A stretch of DNA of 64,000 bases from Nitrobacter sp. NHB1 (GTDB lineage Bacteria > Pseudomonadota > Alphaproteobacteria > Rhizobiales > Xanthobacteraceae). Made by a program: the position numbers and the translations under genes. The notes under the pieces were generated by a model. It ran no database searches, was not told the origin of the DNA, and saw only the letters and a list, made by a program, of their open reading frames with translations. Shown here one piece after another: positions 28,147-37,487 of this stretch. The stretch lies in assembly GCF_036964665.1 (NCBI RefSeq), contig NZ_JBAMDA010000001.1:1178001-1242000 (forward strand). The letters run 5' to 3'. How positions within the stretch are numbered: the first letter of the stretch is position 1; every line of letters begins with the position of its first letter.

Positions 28147-28291
28147 TCCGAAGCGGGACCACCGGTTGCGTGACCTGCGCACGCCGCAAGGAAAACGCCC
28201 GCGCGAAGCCGGCCTTTGTCATGTAATCTTGTTGTCGTGCGTTCTGTTGTCGTCCGAACCGGCGTTCGGCCATCTCGATCTGGCGGCGGTC

Positions 28292-29008
28292 TCAATAATG
28301 AGGGGCCGCCGGGCCGCCCCAGCCGAAGCGATAGTTCACGCCGGCCTTGACGGTATGATCGTCGTTGTGGAAGCTCGTTCCGACGATATCGGCCGGCGAC
28401 CCCGCGGCGAATGTCGTTTTGCCGAAATTGTAATATTGATATTCCACCTTGGCGGACCAGTTCGGCGCGAACATGTATTCGAGACCCGCACCGACGGTGT
28501 AACCGTTGTCATGGTTTCCGGTGGTTGCGAAAGCCAGCGGCACGCCGGCGGCGTCGGTCACGCCGAGCCTGCTGTCCCGGAACGCATAGCCGCCCTTAGC
28601 GTAAAGAAGTACCGGCCCCCAAGCGTAACCGAGCCGGCCGGTCACCGAGCCGAGGCCGCGGTCGTTGCCGGTCACGACGCTGCCGCCCGGGAAGTCCACA
28701 CCGCCGTTGTTGTTGGTGAGCCAGCTATACTGGGCTTCGGCGCCGAGCACCCAGTTGTTTGCGAACTGATAGTCGGCGCCGCCCTGCACGCCGCCGAGGA
28801 AACGGCCGTCGCTTCCACCCAGGCTGCTGTCGCCGCCGAACGCACCGCCGAGATGACCGCCGATATAGAAGCCGGTCCAGTTGTAGACGGCCTGCGGCGG
28901 CGTATAGGGCGGGGGTGCCTTGGTATAGGGTCGCGGCGGAAGATCAGCCGCAAGCGCCGGTGCGGCGAAGGCTGCAACCGCTGCGACGGTGACCAGGAAT
29001 TTCTTCAT
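28292..29008 (-). CDS. Omp25/RopB-type outer-membrane beta-barrel protein
   Basis: It has 238 residues from ATG 29008 with GGGGAA upstream. The signal peptide MKKFLVTVAAVAAFAAPALA is followed by a Pro/Tyr-rich linker (PPRPYTKAPPPY), then an eight-strand-type barrel starting NWTGFYIGGHLGG and ending in an aromatic-alternating strand (VKAGVNYRFGWG). It is a common rhizobial outer-membrane protein. The last residues PHY differ slightly from the usual terminal Phe. Confidence 0.9.
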   Translation of the reverse strand: MKKFLVTVAAVAAFAAPALAADLPPRPYTKAPPPYTPPQAVYNWTGFYIGGHLGGAFGGDSSLGGSDGRFLGGVQGGADYQFANNWVLGAEAQYSWLTNNNGGVDFPGGSVVTGNDRGLGSVTGRLGYAWGPVLLYAKGGYAFRDSRLGVTDAAGVPLAFATTGNHDNGYTVGAGLEYMFAPNWSAKVEYQYYNFGKTTFAAGSPADIVGTSFHNDDHTVKAGVNYRFGWGGPAAPHY

Positions 29009-29279
29009 GATGGGTTCCCCTTCTCGGTGGCTACGACCATCGTCAAACAACATGGCGCGAATTTGGTTGCCTGAAGGCAACAAGATTGCGGCGATCGTTT
29101 GCAACCGTGATACGTGCGCAACATTCGCGGTTCCTATGTGGGATCTCTCACCCGGCAAAACAGCACTCGCGCAAGTCGCGCCGTGCAAATAGGTCGTCCG
29201 CCGCGAGTGCCAAGGTTCCAGGCTCTTCGAAATGTGATCAATTGGGTAAACCGCTCGAACCCGCGACGTCGGCCGACGA

Positions 29280-29705
29280 TTAGCGCGTCAGCTTCTCCAG
29301 TTCGGGGAACGGCGCGTAGACGGCACCAGCACAGACTTCGTCGGCCTTCTCGATCATGCGATCGAGCCGTGCATCGACATAAACCACCGCGCGCTGCACC
29401 ACACCCCGATAGCTGCCGTCGATCTCGCGGGCGTTGTAGCGCAGGCAGCTCACGTAACGCAGCCGGCCGCCGACGGTGCGCTGGGCCGGCTCGGCCATTG
29501 CGGCATCGCGAATGCCAACGGGATTGTTGAGGTAGGTTCTGAGAAACGCGAGGATTTGCCCGCGATAGTCCGCCGGGAACGGTTGATCGGCCACCCCGCG
29601 ATCATCGGTATAGACCACGCCGCCCTGATCGCCGCCGTCGGTCATGCAGGCCGCGAGCGACCCTGCCAGCAGCACGATCGCCAGAAATTTCGCAGATGCC
29701 CCCAA
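29280..29705 (-). CDS. Putative lipoprotein of unknown function
   Basis: It has 141 residues, starting at a TTG (29705) because no ATG fits. The signal FLAIVLLAGSLAAC gives a lipobox LAAC near residues 17-20. The mature part contains QPFPADYRGQILAFLRTYLN and a Cys pair in VSCLRYNAR and EVCAGAVYAPFPELE. It resembles short conserved rhizobial lipoproteins without assigned role. Confidence 0.7.
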   Translation of the reverse strand: MGASAKFLAIVLLAGSLAACMTDGGDQGGVVYTDDRGVADQPFPADYRGQILAFLRTYLNNPVGIRDAAMAEPAQRTVGGRLRYVSCLRYNAREIDGSYRGVVQRAVVYVDARLDRMIEKADEVCAGAVYAPFPELEKLTR

Positions 29706-29870
29706 CGCCGGCCCGTCTTCAGGTTCGTGGATTCCCCATGAAGGTCTAGACCGCCTGCGGCCGAAATGAAATTCGCAATTCGGTTATCCGACGCAAAATG
29801 CGGTCGGGCCGAAGCGGCTTGCGGCGACCGGGGGCGATCGCCGCAAGCCATGACCGGCATCCTGACGCAA

Positions 29871-30077
29871 TCAGTGATGCTTGTGGACGCGATGATGACG
29901 GACGTGCCGGCGAGGATGATGATGATGGCGTCCCATCTTGGCGTTGGCGTTCAGCGCGTTCGACTTGAGGGCCACCGACTTGACCGCCGGAGCATGACCC
30001 GTCCGGGTCGTGCCGGCCATCGCCGGCGCAACAAACACGGAAGCCACGAGCAGCGCGGCGGAAATCATTTTCAGCAT
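29871..30077 (-). CDS. Small secreted His-rich protein
   Basis: It has 68 residues from ATG 30077, preceded by AAGGAG. A signal peptide (MLKMISAALLVASVFVAPAMA) leads to a short mature chain whose last 20 residues hold ten His and several Arg (GRHHHHPRRHVRHHRVHKHH). Such tails bind transition metals in other proteins, so a periplasmic metal-binding or buffering role is inferred only. Confidence 0.7.
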   Translation of the reverse strand: MLKMISAALLVASVFVAPAMAGTTRTGHAPAVKSVALKSNALNANAKMGRHHHHPRRHVRHHRVHKHH

Positions 30078-30497
30078 GGTCGTCTCCTTGGAGTTGATCG
30101 CCGAGTTGATCGGCCGGATGGCTGGGCTCTCGATCACGGCCTACAGTGAGGCCGGGCGTGTGAATGCGCGCTGAACGCGACTGCAACAGCCGTTCATCTG
30201 GATGAATGGCTGGTCATATTGGCGACGGCGATAGCGCGGAATACAAATTCTCGCGGCCGCGCGTGAGAGGTCGCCGGGGAGCGCCGGCCTCGCCAACCAG
30301 ATTTTCGTGCTTTTCGGCGGCGGCGGCGCTGTGAACGGCGCCGGGCTTGTCGTCCCAATCTTGTCGTGTCCGCTAACCATGGACCGACGCGGGCCTCGAC
30401 ACGCCACCGCAAAGCGCGGTTAAGTGCCGCTCGACAACCGCCGGTGCGACCGGAAACGATACGCGCCGGCAGCAGCCGCAGAAGTCTCCGAATCATC
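30078..30497. other. Intergenic region, no supported gene
   Basis: This is the divergent region between the His-rich protein and nadK. Open frames on both strands exist but lack ribosome-binding sites, and their composition looks like high-GC background. No repeats of the families found elsewhere in the window are present. Confidence 0.5.
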
Positions 30498-31277
30498 ATG
30501 ACCTCACCCCAACCGTATGACCGCATAGCCTTTGTCGCGGGCACAAGCCCCGAAGCGCAGCAGGCTCTGAGGGAATTGGTGAAGACCTTCGGCAATCACG
30601 ATCCCGCGGACGCCGATGTGCTGGTCGCGCTCGGCGGCGACGGCTTGATGCTGCAAACGCTGCACCGGAACATGCGCTCGGGAAAGCCGATCTACGGGAT
30701 GCACCGCGGCACCGTCGGATTCCTGATGAACGAATACAGCCGGCACGATCTGCATGCCCGCCTCGCTGCCGCGACCGACACCGTGATCCATCCGCTCCTG
30801 ATGCGCGCGACCGATATCCACGGTGCGGCTCACATCCATCACGCCATCAACGAGGTGTCGCTGTTTCGCCAGAGCCACCAGGCCGCGCGGCTGCGCATCC
30901 TGATCGACGAGCGCGAACGGATGGCCGAACTCATTGCCGACGGTGTGATGGTCGCGACGCCGGCCGGCTCGACCGCCTACAATCTGTCGGCGCAGGGACC
31001 GATCCTGCCGATCAACGCGGCGCTGCTGGCGCTGACGCCGATCAGCCCCTTCCGTCCACGGCGCTGGCACGGCGCGCTGTTGCCGAACACCGCCGTCGTG
31101 ACGATCGAGGTGCTTGAAGACGAAAAGCGCCCCGTGGCCGCCGTCGCCGACCACGACGAAGCCCGCAACGTCCGCCGCGTCGAGGTGCTGTCCGACAAGA
31201 CGATTTCGATGCGGATGCTGTTCGACCCCGGCCACAGCCTGGAGGAGCGGATCCTGAGCGAGCAGTTCGGGCACTGA
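30498..31277 (+). CDS. nadK: NAD kinase
   Basis: This enzyme phosphorylates NAD to NADP. It has 259 residues from ATG 30498. The GGDG motif is in [13 protein letters not shown], the second conserved region is [18 protein letters not shown], and NEVSLFRQ matches the family NE motif. The C-terminal part has the usual beta-sandwich pattern. Confidence 0.94.
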   Translation: MTSPQPYDRIAFVAGTSPEAQQALRELVKTFGNHDPADADVLVALGGDGLMLQTLHRNMRSGKPIYGMHRGTVGFLMNEYSRHDLHARLAAATDTVIHPLLMRATDIHGAAHIHHAINEVSLFRQSHQAARLRILIDERERMAELIADGVMVATPAGSTAYNLSAQGPILPINAALLALTPISPFRPRRWHGALLPNTAVVTIEVLEDEKRPVAAVADHDEARNVRRVEVLSDKTISMRMLFDPGHSLEERILSEQFGH

Positions 31278-31381
31278 ATCCTTTTTCCCTCCCCTCGTGA
31301 GAGAGGAGAAAGAGCGGCAACCATTCGTTAACGGCACCGGCATATAGTTAACGGCGGGTATACCGGGTCCGCTTCCGCACC

Positions 31382-31927
31382 ATGTACGGCATCGACTTCA
31401 ACAAGCTGCGGTTTCTCGTCTGCGACGACAATGCGCACATGCGCCGCATTCTGCGCACCCTGCTGCATTCGTTCGGCGCGCGCGAAGTCTACGAGGCCGA
31501 GGACGGTGCCACCGCCCTCGAAATGTATACTCATTACGTTCCCGATATCGTCATCACCGACTGGGCGATGCCGATCTTCGACGGCATCGAGCTTGCGCAG
31601 ATGATCCGGCAGCCGGACTCGAAAGGAAATCCGTTCGCCCCGATCATCATGCTGACCGGACACTCGGAGAAGCGCCGCGTTACCGTTGCGCGCGATGCCG
31701 GCGTCACCGAATTCCTGGCGAAACCGATTTCGGCCAAGGGACTCTATCAGCGCATCCTGAACGTCGTGGTCTCGCCGCGTCCCTTCATCAAGACCAAGAA
31801 CTATTTCGGTCCGGACCGCCGGCGCAACACCAGCACCGCCTATGTCGGCCCGGAGCGCCGCGGCGGCAAGGAGCCCGATGTCATTCCGCAGCCGTCGCTG
31901 CTGGATAAGGCCCGGGCCCCAGGCTAA
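31382..31927 (+). CDS. Single-domain response regulator (CheY-like) with tail
   Basis: It has 181 residues. The receiver domain spans about 10-130, with acidic pocket CDDN, phosphoacceptor Asp in ITDWAMP, Thr in MLTGHS and Lys in FLAKPIS. A tail of about 50 residues follows with the twice-repeated motif FGPDRRR / VGPERRG. There is no DNA-binding domain. It is 14 bp before an Hpt protein and probably forms a phosphorelay pair with it. Confidence 0.9.
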   Translation: MYGIDFNKLRFLVCDDNAHMRRILRTLLHSFGAREVYEAEDGATALEMYTHYVPDIVITDWAMPIFDGIELAQMIRQPDSKGNPFAPIIMLTGHSEKRRVTVARDAGVTEFLAKPISAKGLYQRILNVVVSPRPFIKTKNYFGPDRRRNTSTAYVGPERRGGKEPDVIPQPSLLDKARAPG

Positions 31928-31941
31928 CGAGACGCAGCACC

Positions 31942-32520
31942 ATGCAGAAGAACGAATCTCCCGCGCCGAAGGTCGAGGCATTCGCCGACCATCACGTCAT
32001 CACCCCGCCCAATCGGCTCCGCAAGGTAATGCGGCTTGTCGACGAGAAGAATTTCGAGGATCCGGTCGCGCGCGCCGAGAAAGCGCTCGCCGGACTCTCC
32101 GACGAATTCGCCAAATGGATGGCGATCGAGTGCGACCGGCTTGCCGCCGCCCACGCTACCATTCTCAAGGACGGATTCGCCCCGGCCGCGCACGACGAAC
32201 TGTTTCGTGCCGCGCATGACATCAAGGGCGGCGCCGCAACCTTCGGTTATCCCGGCGCCGGCGCCGGCGCCGAAAGCCTCTGCCGCATCATCGAACACGC
32301 GCCGGCTCTCGACCGCGTGCCTGCGGCACTGATCGCCTATCACATCAACGCAATCCAGGCGATCGTGCGCGAGCATACGAGTCCGGGCACCAAGGCCATG
32401 GCGAAGGAAATCAATCGCAAACTGCGTCTCGTTGCCGACGAATATCTCGCTGCCGTCAACCGTGACCGCCCCGAGCACCTCGAAGCCATCCTCGCGCCAA
32501 GCATCGCGCCGGTGGAATAG
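31942..32520 (+). CDS. Hpt-domain phosphotransfer protein
   Basis: It has 192 residues. The histidine-phosphotransfer motif is AAHDIKGGAATFGYPGAG, with the phosphorylated His in AHDIKG at about residue 93. It has helical flanks and no kinase domain. It is cotranscribed with the response regulator at 31382; the partner kinase is not in the window. Confidence 0.88.
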   Translation: MQKNESPAPKVEAFADHHVITPPNRLRKVMRLVDEKNFEDPVARAEKALAGLSDEFAKWMAIECDRLAAAHATILKDGFAPAAHDELFRAAHDIKGGAATFGYPGAGAGAESLCRIIEHAPALDRVPAALIAYHINAIQAIVREHTSPGTKAMAKEINRKLRLVADEYLAAVNRDRPEHLEAILAPSIAPVE

Positions 32521-32558
32521 AAACCGGCCTCCTCTTCGATCATCACAACAAGAGAGAT

Positions 32559-32670
32559 GTCATTGCCGGGCATAGCCGTTCGAAGAACGGCGTCGCTTCA
32601 CTCGCCGGTGACCCGGCAATCCATCATTTTTGCGATAGAGATGGATGCCCGGATCAAGTCCGGGCATGAC
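32559..32670. repeat. Dispersed repeat family C, copy 1
   Basis: It contains TCATTGCCGGG … ACCCGGCAATCCATC followed by GATGGATGCCCGGATCAAGT and CCGGGCATGAC. It differs from copies 49950-50025 and 52203-52276 by an extra 38 bp or so in the first arm (ATAGCCGTTCGAAGAACGGC region), itself a hairpin. It lies between the convergent Hpt and DUF2336 genes. Confidence 0.8.
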
Positions 32671-32682
32671 GATCGCGCGCGG

Positions 32683-34146
32683 CTACGCTGCCGCAAGCAG
32701 ATCGCTGAGCAGCGGCTCGCGGCGCCGTGGTTCATAAGGCGCAGGTTCGTAGAACCTCGGTGCGCGGCGCAGGGGTTCGTGAAATACGGGCTCGTCAAAC
32801 CTTGGTTCGCGGCGCTCAGATTCACAAGACTCGATTTCGTAAGGCTCGATTGCGTAAGGCTCGGCCTCGTAAGGTTCGACTGCGGGAGGCTCGGGTTCAT
32901 CGAACTGAGGCTCGAATGAGTGAGGCTCGCAGAACTGTGGCTGCTCACAAAACTCGGGCTCGCAAACCGGCACTTCGTCAACTTCGTCATACGCCGGCTC
33001 GGCGGCCGCTTCGGCTACCAGTTCGTCGCAGAACACGCGCGCTTCCTCGCGCGCCGATTCCGTCGCAAAGCGCCGCAGCAGGATCAGCAGAGGCTCCGAA
33101 ACCTCATTGGGCGCCGTTTCGCACATCGTCAGGACCCGTTCGACCATGCGGCGACGCAGCCGCGTCGCGCCGCCGACCGTTCCGACAAAGCCGATTTCGT
33201 CGCGCGCTTGCAGCGCGGCGCGAAACGCAGGGAACGTGGATTCCGGCAGCCCCGCCCGCGTCAGCAGCGCGGATAGGCTCGCGCCGCCGCGATCATGAAC
33301 CAGCGCGACGACGCGGCTCAAGGGCAGGCCCGACAGTTCCACCAGCGCATGGTCGAACAGGTCGTGATTGCCCGACAGCAGCGCGCGCAGGATCAATCCG
33401 GCGGTGAGCTGCCCGGTGGCACGCAGGTGCGCGACCAGACCGCGCATATCGTCGTCTCGCGCACGCGCCGCGATATTGACGATGGAGCGATCGCGGGCGT
33501 CGCTGGCCGCGCGGCTGGCGCGATCGGCACCGAGCCAGTTCCGCGCGACGACGAACTGCGCCAGCGTGTCGGACAGTTTTCCGATGAGTGCAAGCCGTAT
33601 GGCCGCGGGCAAATCATCGAGCGCCAGCATCGATTCCCGAATCGCCGCGAGATGGCCGTGCCGCTCGACGATCCGGTCCCAGGACAGCGGCGCGAGATCG
33701 GCGCCCGGATTTTCGATGAGTTCGAGGGCCGCCGCCGCCGAGCCGACCTCGGCGATGGCCGCGCAGACCGATACCGGAACACGGGCGCGGCGCGCGACGG
33801 CGCACTGCACCTCGCAGCTACCGGTCGCGACGATGTCGACGAGGTCCGCATCGATCAGCAGCGGCGAATGTTCGAGAACCAATACAGCAACCGAAGGCTG
33901 ATCGACCGACAGCGCCTGGACGATCGCCGCTGGCGCGGTCGCGCTGCGCGCAAAGACTTCCGCCATCGCCTGGCGAACCAGCGGCGACGGGTCATCGAGC
34001 TGCATCAGGAGAGCGCCTTCGGCGGCCGCGCGATCGTCATCGGACAGATCGGAGATGAGCCAGGCGCGGGCCAGCGCTCGTGTCGCTCCCGCCCGCTCGC
34101 CCGCGGGAGCGGTCCGTACCCAACTGATGAACTGCCGAACGATCAT
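32683..34146 (-). CDS. DUF2336 domain protein with acidic Glu-Pro repeat tail
   Basis: It has 487 residues. About 1-370 is the alpha-helical, HEAT-like DUF2336 region (LDDPSPLVRQAMAEVFARSA, RAGLPESTFPAFRAALQARD). From about 390 on, the sequence is a degenerate repeat of EPxxxEP units (EPYEAEPYAIEPYEIE), followed by a more basic end (RREPRFDEP, YEPRRREPLLSDLLAAA). The role of DUF2336 is unknown; its neighbours are signalling proteins and a transglycosylase. Confidence 0.82.
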   Translation of the reverse strand: MIVRQFISWVRTAPAGERAGATRALARAWLISDLSDDDRAAAEGALLMQLDDPSPLVRQAMAEVFARSATAPAAIVQALSVDQPSVAVLVLEHSPLLIDADLVDIVATGSCEVQCAVARRARVPVSVCAAIAEVGSAAAALELIENPGADLAPLSWDRIVERHGHLAAIRESMLALDDLPAAIRLALIGKLSDTLAQFVVARNWLGADRASRAASDARDRSIVNIAARARDDDMRGLVAHLRATGQLTAGLILRALLSGNHDLFDHALVELSGLPLSRVVALVHDRGGASLSALLTRAGLPESTFPAFRAALQARDEIGFVGTVGGATRLRRRMVERVLTMCETAPNEVSEPLLILLRRFATESAREEARVFCDELVAEAAAEPAYDEVDEVPVCEPEFCEQPQFCEPHSFEPQFDEPEPPAVEPYEAEPYAIEPYEIESCESERREPRFDEPVFHEPLRRAPRFYEPAPYEPRRREPLLSDLLAAA

Positions 34147-34310
34147 GGTGCTTCCGGCCTACGCAACCTGAGACGACACCGTGACGCGGTGCCACTGTCA
34201 TAGAAAATAAACCACGACGCTTAACAAATGGTTCACCATAACCGTTTGCATTCGTTGACGTTTCGTTAATGCCGGGGATGAGCGGCGCAAAAGGCGCGTG
34301 TGCGAGCTGC

Positions 34311-34386
34311 CGTCATTGCGGGGCGCATCGCGCCGAAGCAACCGAAGATAAGGACTGGATTGCTTCGCTTCGCTCGCAATGACGCA
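34311..34386. repeat. Palindromic intergenic repeat (CATTGCGAGCG type)
   Basis: GTCATTGCGGGGCGCATCGC … GCTTCGCTCGCAATGACGC gives imperfect inverted ends, a form found dispersed in many alphaproteobacteria. Single copy in this window, between the DUF2336 gene and the transglycosylase gene. Confidence 0.6.
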
Positions 34387-34409
34387 TGAACGAGTGCGCT
34401 TCTGAAAGC

Positions 34410-35402
34410 CTACCCGCTGTAGGTGCCGTTGCGGTCGCTGAACAGATCGAATGGCTGACGCGGACCGGAATTGGATGAGGTTTGCGCGTCCGAGCCCGCC
34501 GCGACGGATCGCGTGCCCCACAGTTCCTGAACTGCCGGAGACACCGGCTGCGTGCGCTCGCCGACCTGAAACAGCGAACGGAACACCGGCTGGCTCGGCG
34601 CGGCGGAATCCATCGTCGCGGATGCGAGCGGCGTGACGCCACGCACATCGGGCAGACGCGACAGGTAAGCCGCGTTATCAGGCGGCGTTGGGAACGCCGC
34701 AGACGCCATCGCAACCGGAGCGCTCACGCCGAGCGATGCCATCGCGCTGCGCGTCGCCGGCGAGCTGGCAGCGACCGCATAGCGCCGGTCCAGGTCGGCG
34801 TAGACTTCCGACACGCTGCGCGCGCGGCCGTCGCGATCATAGAAGATCGGACGGTTGGCGGCGGCGGCGTTCGGAAACAGCCGCGCGCCGGATGCTTGCG
34901 GATTATCCTGCGCGTTCGCGATCAGCTTTGCCGCGCCGCCGACGCCCATGAAATGCGCCATGTAGAGTTCGCTGTCGGTCGGACGGCGGCCGATCAGACC
35001 GGTCAGCTTGAAGCTGTTGGATTGCGTCAGCACGCCGGCCATGGCGGACGCGACGGTCGGATCGTCGCGCAGCTTGAGAATGGCGGCGCGGGTCGCGGGG
35101 TCGCTGACGGAATAGCTACCCGACGGGGATTTGGTGATGGCGTCGGCGTAGCCGTTATAGCCCAGCACAGGACCAGCCTCTTTTACCATGCCGAGCCAGG
35201 TCTGCTCGATGAACTGGAAGAGGCCCTTGGCGGACGACGTGCCCGCGGCGGCTTGAGGATTGAAATTGGATTCCATCTTGGCGGTCGCGAGCAGGTATTC
35301 GAAGCTCGCGCCCGTTGCGTCTGCCGCCTTCCGAATGGCAGTCGCTATTCCGCTGAAAATGCCGGTCAGTCCGGAAGCGGCATTGGCGGCATCGACGGTC
35401 AT
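34410..35402 (-). CDS. Lytic transglycosylase (SLT domain) protein
   Basis: It has 330 residues. The SLT domain is at about 25-130, with the catalytic Glu in LLATAKMESNFNPQAA, then SSAKGLFQFIEQTW and YMAHFMGVGGAAKLI. The rest is a Ser/Ala/Pro-rich C terminus. There is no obvious signal peptide, as in some flagellar or cytoplasm-exported muramidases. It is inferred to cleave peptidoglycan glycan strands. Confidence 0.87.
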   Translation of the reverse strand: MTVDAANAASGLTGIFSGIATAIRKAADATGASFEYLLATAKMESNFNPQAAAGTSSAKGLFQFIEQTWLGMVKEAGPVLGYNGYADAITKSPSGSYSVSDPATRAAILKLRDDPTVASAMAGVLTQSNSFKLTGLIGRRPTDSELYMAHFMGVGGAAKLIANAQDNPQASGARLFPNAAAANRPIFYDRDGRARSVSEVYADLDRRYAVAASSPATRSAMASLGVSAPVAMASAAFPTPPDNAAYLSRLPDVRGVTPLASATMDSAAPSQPVFRSLFQVGERTQPVSPAVQELWGTRSVAAGSDAQTSSNSGPRQPFDLFSDRNGTYSG

Positions 35403-35572
35403 GTTGATCTCCCGCTCCCCGCGAAACGACCGCCTCGCCTTCCAGCGCTATATCGGCAAATCCGCCGTCCATACCGACTCCCACCGGTCCGGACGGTTGT
35501 TCACTCCAGCGCAAGGTGGAAGATTATGGTTAACAGGACCTTAACGGACCCGGCGCAACGACCCCGCCGCCG

Positions 35573-36028
35573 TCAGGACTTCTTGTGATAGACGTCGGCC
35601 GGATCGAACAGCCTGTCGGCGTCGACAAACGCCACGCGCGCTTCGCCGCCCTCGCCTCTGGTCACAGCCCGATAAAAACATGAGCGCCGTCCGGTATGGC
35701 AGGCGGCGCCGCGCTGCTCGACCTTGATCCAGACCGCATCCTGGTCGCAGTCGGTCCGCATCTCGACCACCCGCTGGACCTGACCGGAACTCTCGCCTTT
35801 CCGCCATAGCGCCTTGCGCGAACGGCTGTAATACCAGGCGTCGCCGGTCTCAACGGTCCGCCGCAATGCTTCCTCGTTCATGTGCGCGACCATCAGCACG
35901 TCGCCGGTTTTGGCATCGGTCGCGACGCATGTGACGAGTCCCGACGCGTCGAAGCGAGGCCGGAACAGCAGTTCCTCCTCGATTCCGGCTTCGGATGAAG
36001 ATGTCGGTCGAGACACAGGGAGCCCCAC
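35573..36028 (-). CDS. hisI: Phosphoribosyl-AMP cyclohydrolase
   Basis: This is the third step of histidine synthesis. It has 151 residues from GTG 36028. Zn and Mg site motifs are present: [11 protein letters not shown], and [12 protein letters not shown] with the two conserved Cys. The hisE domain is absent, as usual in alphaproteobacteria. It follows folE by 25 bp in the same orientation. Confidence 0.94.
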   Translation of the reverse strand: MGLPVSRPTSSSEAGIEEELLFRPRFDASGLVTCVATDAKTGDVLMVAHMNEEALRRTVETGDAWYYSRSRKALWRKGESSGQVQRVVEMRTDCDQDAVWIKVEQRGAACHTGRRSCFYRAVTRGEGGEARVAFVDADRLFDPADVYHKKS

Positions 36029-36053
36029 AGAAATGTCGCGCGAGGGATTAACG

Positions 36054-36758
36054 CTAGGCCCCTCGCACCATCGACAGGAAGCGCGCCTGCTCCGCCGGAT
36101 TGTCGCGGAACACGCCGGTGAACCGGCTGGTGAGGGTCATCGCGCCATGCTTGGCGACGCCGCGCACCGACATGCAGGTGTGCTCCGCCTCGATCATCAC
36201 CGCAACGCCGCGGGGTTTGAGCACCTCGTCGACGGCGGCGGCGATCTGCGCGGTCATGTGCTCCTGGGTCTGGAGGCGCCGGGCGAAGATGTCGGTCAGG
36301 CGCGCCAGTTTGGACAGCCCGACCACCCGCTCGACCGGCGTATAGGCGATATGCGCCTTGCCGTAGAACGGCATCATGTGGTGTTCGCACTGCGAGGTGA
36401 ACGCGATGTCGCGGACCAGCACGAAATCGTCATAGCCTGCGGTTTCGCCAAAGGTCCGGTTCAGCACCTCGGCCGGGCACTGATGGTAGCCCTGATAGAT
36501 CTCGTCATAGGCCTCGATCACCCGGCGCGGGGTATCGAGCAGCCCCTCGCGGTTCGGATTTTCGCCGATATAGGACAACAGCGTCCTGACCGCGTGTTCG
36601 GCCTCGTGCCGCGACGGACGCGACCGGTCCGGCTGAACGGCTGCAGCCAGAAATTCCGACGGATCCAGCTCAGTGGGAGAGAATCCAGCAGCTTTGGCGT
36701 TATTGGATTTGACTTCAGAAGGTTTGCTGCCGCGCAGCGGCTTGATCAATGCGTCCAT
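36054..36758 (-). CDS. folE: GTP cyclohydrolase I
   Basis: This is the first enzyme of the folate/pterin pathway. It has 234 residues from ATG 36758, with GGAG upstream; an in-frame GTG at 36764 is possible. Zinc ligands are Cys/His in [17 protein letters not shown] and in [12 protein letters not shown]. The N-terminal roughly 45 residues are a variable extension. Confidence 0.95.
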   Translation of the reverse strand: MDALIKPLRGSKPSEVKSNNAKAAGFSPTELDPSEFLAAAVQPDRSRPSRHEAEHAVRTLLSYIGENPNREGLLDTPRRVIEAYDEIYQGYHQCPAEVLNRTFGETAGYDDFVLVRDIAFTSQCEHHMMPFYGKAHIAYTPVERVVGLSKLARLTDIFARRLQTQEHMTAQIAAAVDEVLKPRGVAVMIEAEHTCMSVRGVAKHGAMTLTSRFTGVFRDNPAEQARFLSMVRGA

Positions 36759-37004
36759 CTTCACTCCGTTCGACCGGCCTCATCTGAGACCGGAGTGTCA
36801 CCGGGCAGACGGGGCAGCATTGCGAGCTACCGGACGCCTGAGTCCCTTGATATTACATTTGCAACCGCCGAATTGAACTTCAATCAGGGTGCGACGGAAT
36901 CGCCGGATTGTATCTTCCGGCATTGGATGCATATATAAGCTTTGAGGTTCCCGCCGCCAAGAGCGTCGCCGGCCTCTTCAGCGAATTCAACGTCTTGAAA
37001 TCCT

Positions 37005-37460
37005 ATGCTGAACGACGTTTACAACAAGAGCATCATCGAACTGGCCGGCAATATTCCCCGCCTGGGACGCCTTCCGGCGCCGGACGCGAGCGCCACTGCT
37101 CACTCGAAACTATGCGGATCCACCGTCAAGGTCGACCTCACGATGGAAGGTCCCGTTGTCACCGACTTCGCCCACGACGTGAAGGCCTGCGCGCTCGGCC
37201 AGGCCTCTTCCTCGATCATGGCGCGCCACGTGGTCGGCTCGACCGCCACCGAGTTGCGCGAACTGCGCGAGATCGTCCGCAGAATGCTGAAGGAAAACGG
37301 CGCGCCGCCGCAGGGCAAGTGGGCCGACATCGCGCTGCTCGAACCGGTGCGCGACTACAAGGCGCGGCACGCATCCACCATGCTGACGTTCGATGCGGTG
37401 GTCGATGCCATCGGTCAGATCGAGGCCAGATCGGACGCGCTGACGCCTACGCAAAGCTGA
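37005..37460 (+). CDS. IscU/NifU-N-like iron-sulfur scaffold protein
   Basis: It has 151 residues. The scaffold-fold signature includes LYNKSIIE-like VYNKSIIELAGNIPR, SKLCGSTVKVDL (first Cys), VKACALGQASSSIMA (second Cys), and an A-R-H-A-S-T segment where a third Cys would be expected, so only two cluster Cys are clear. The homologues serve Fe-S assembly; this single gene is not inside a suf/isc operon here. Confidence 0.85.
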   Translation: MLNDVYNKSIIELAGNIPRLGRLPAPDASATAHSKLCGSTVKVDLTMEGPVVTDFAHDVKACALGQASSSIMARHVVGSTATELRELREIVRRMLKENGAPPQGKWADIALLEPVRDYKARHASTMLTFDAVVDAIGQIEARSDALTPTQS

Positions 37461-37487
37461 AACAACTCAATCCGTTCTGCCCGAACA

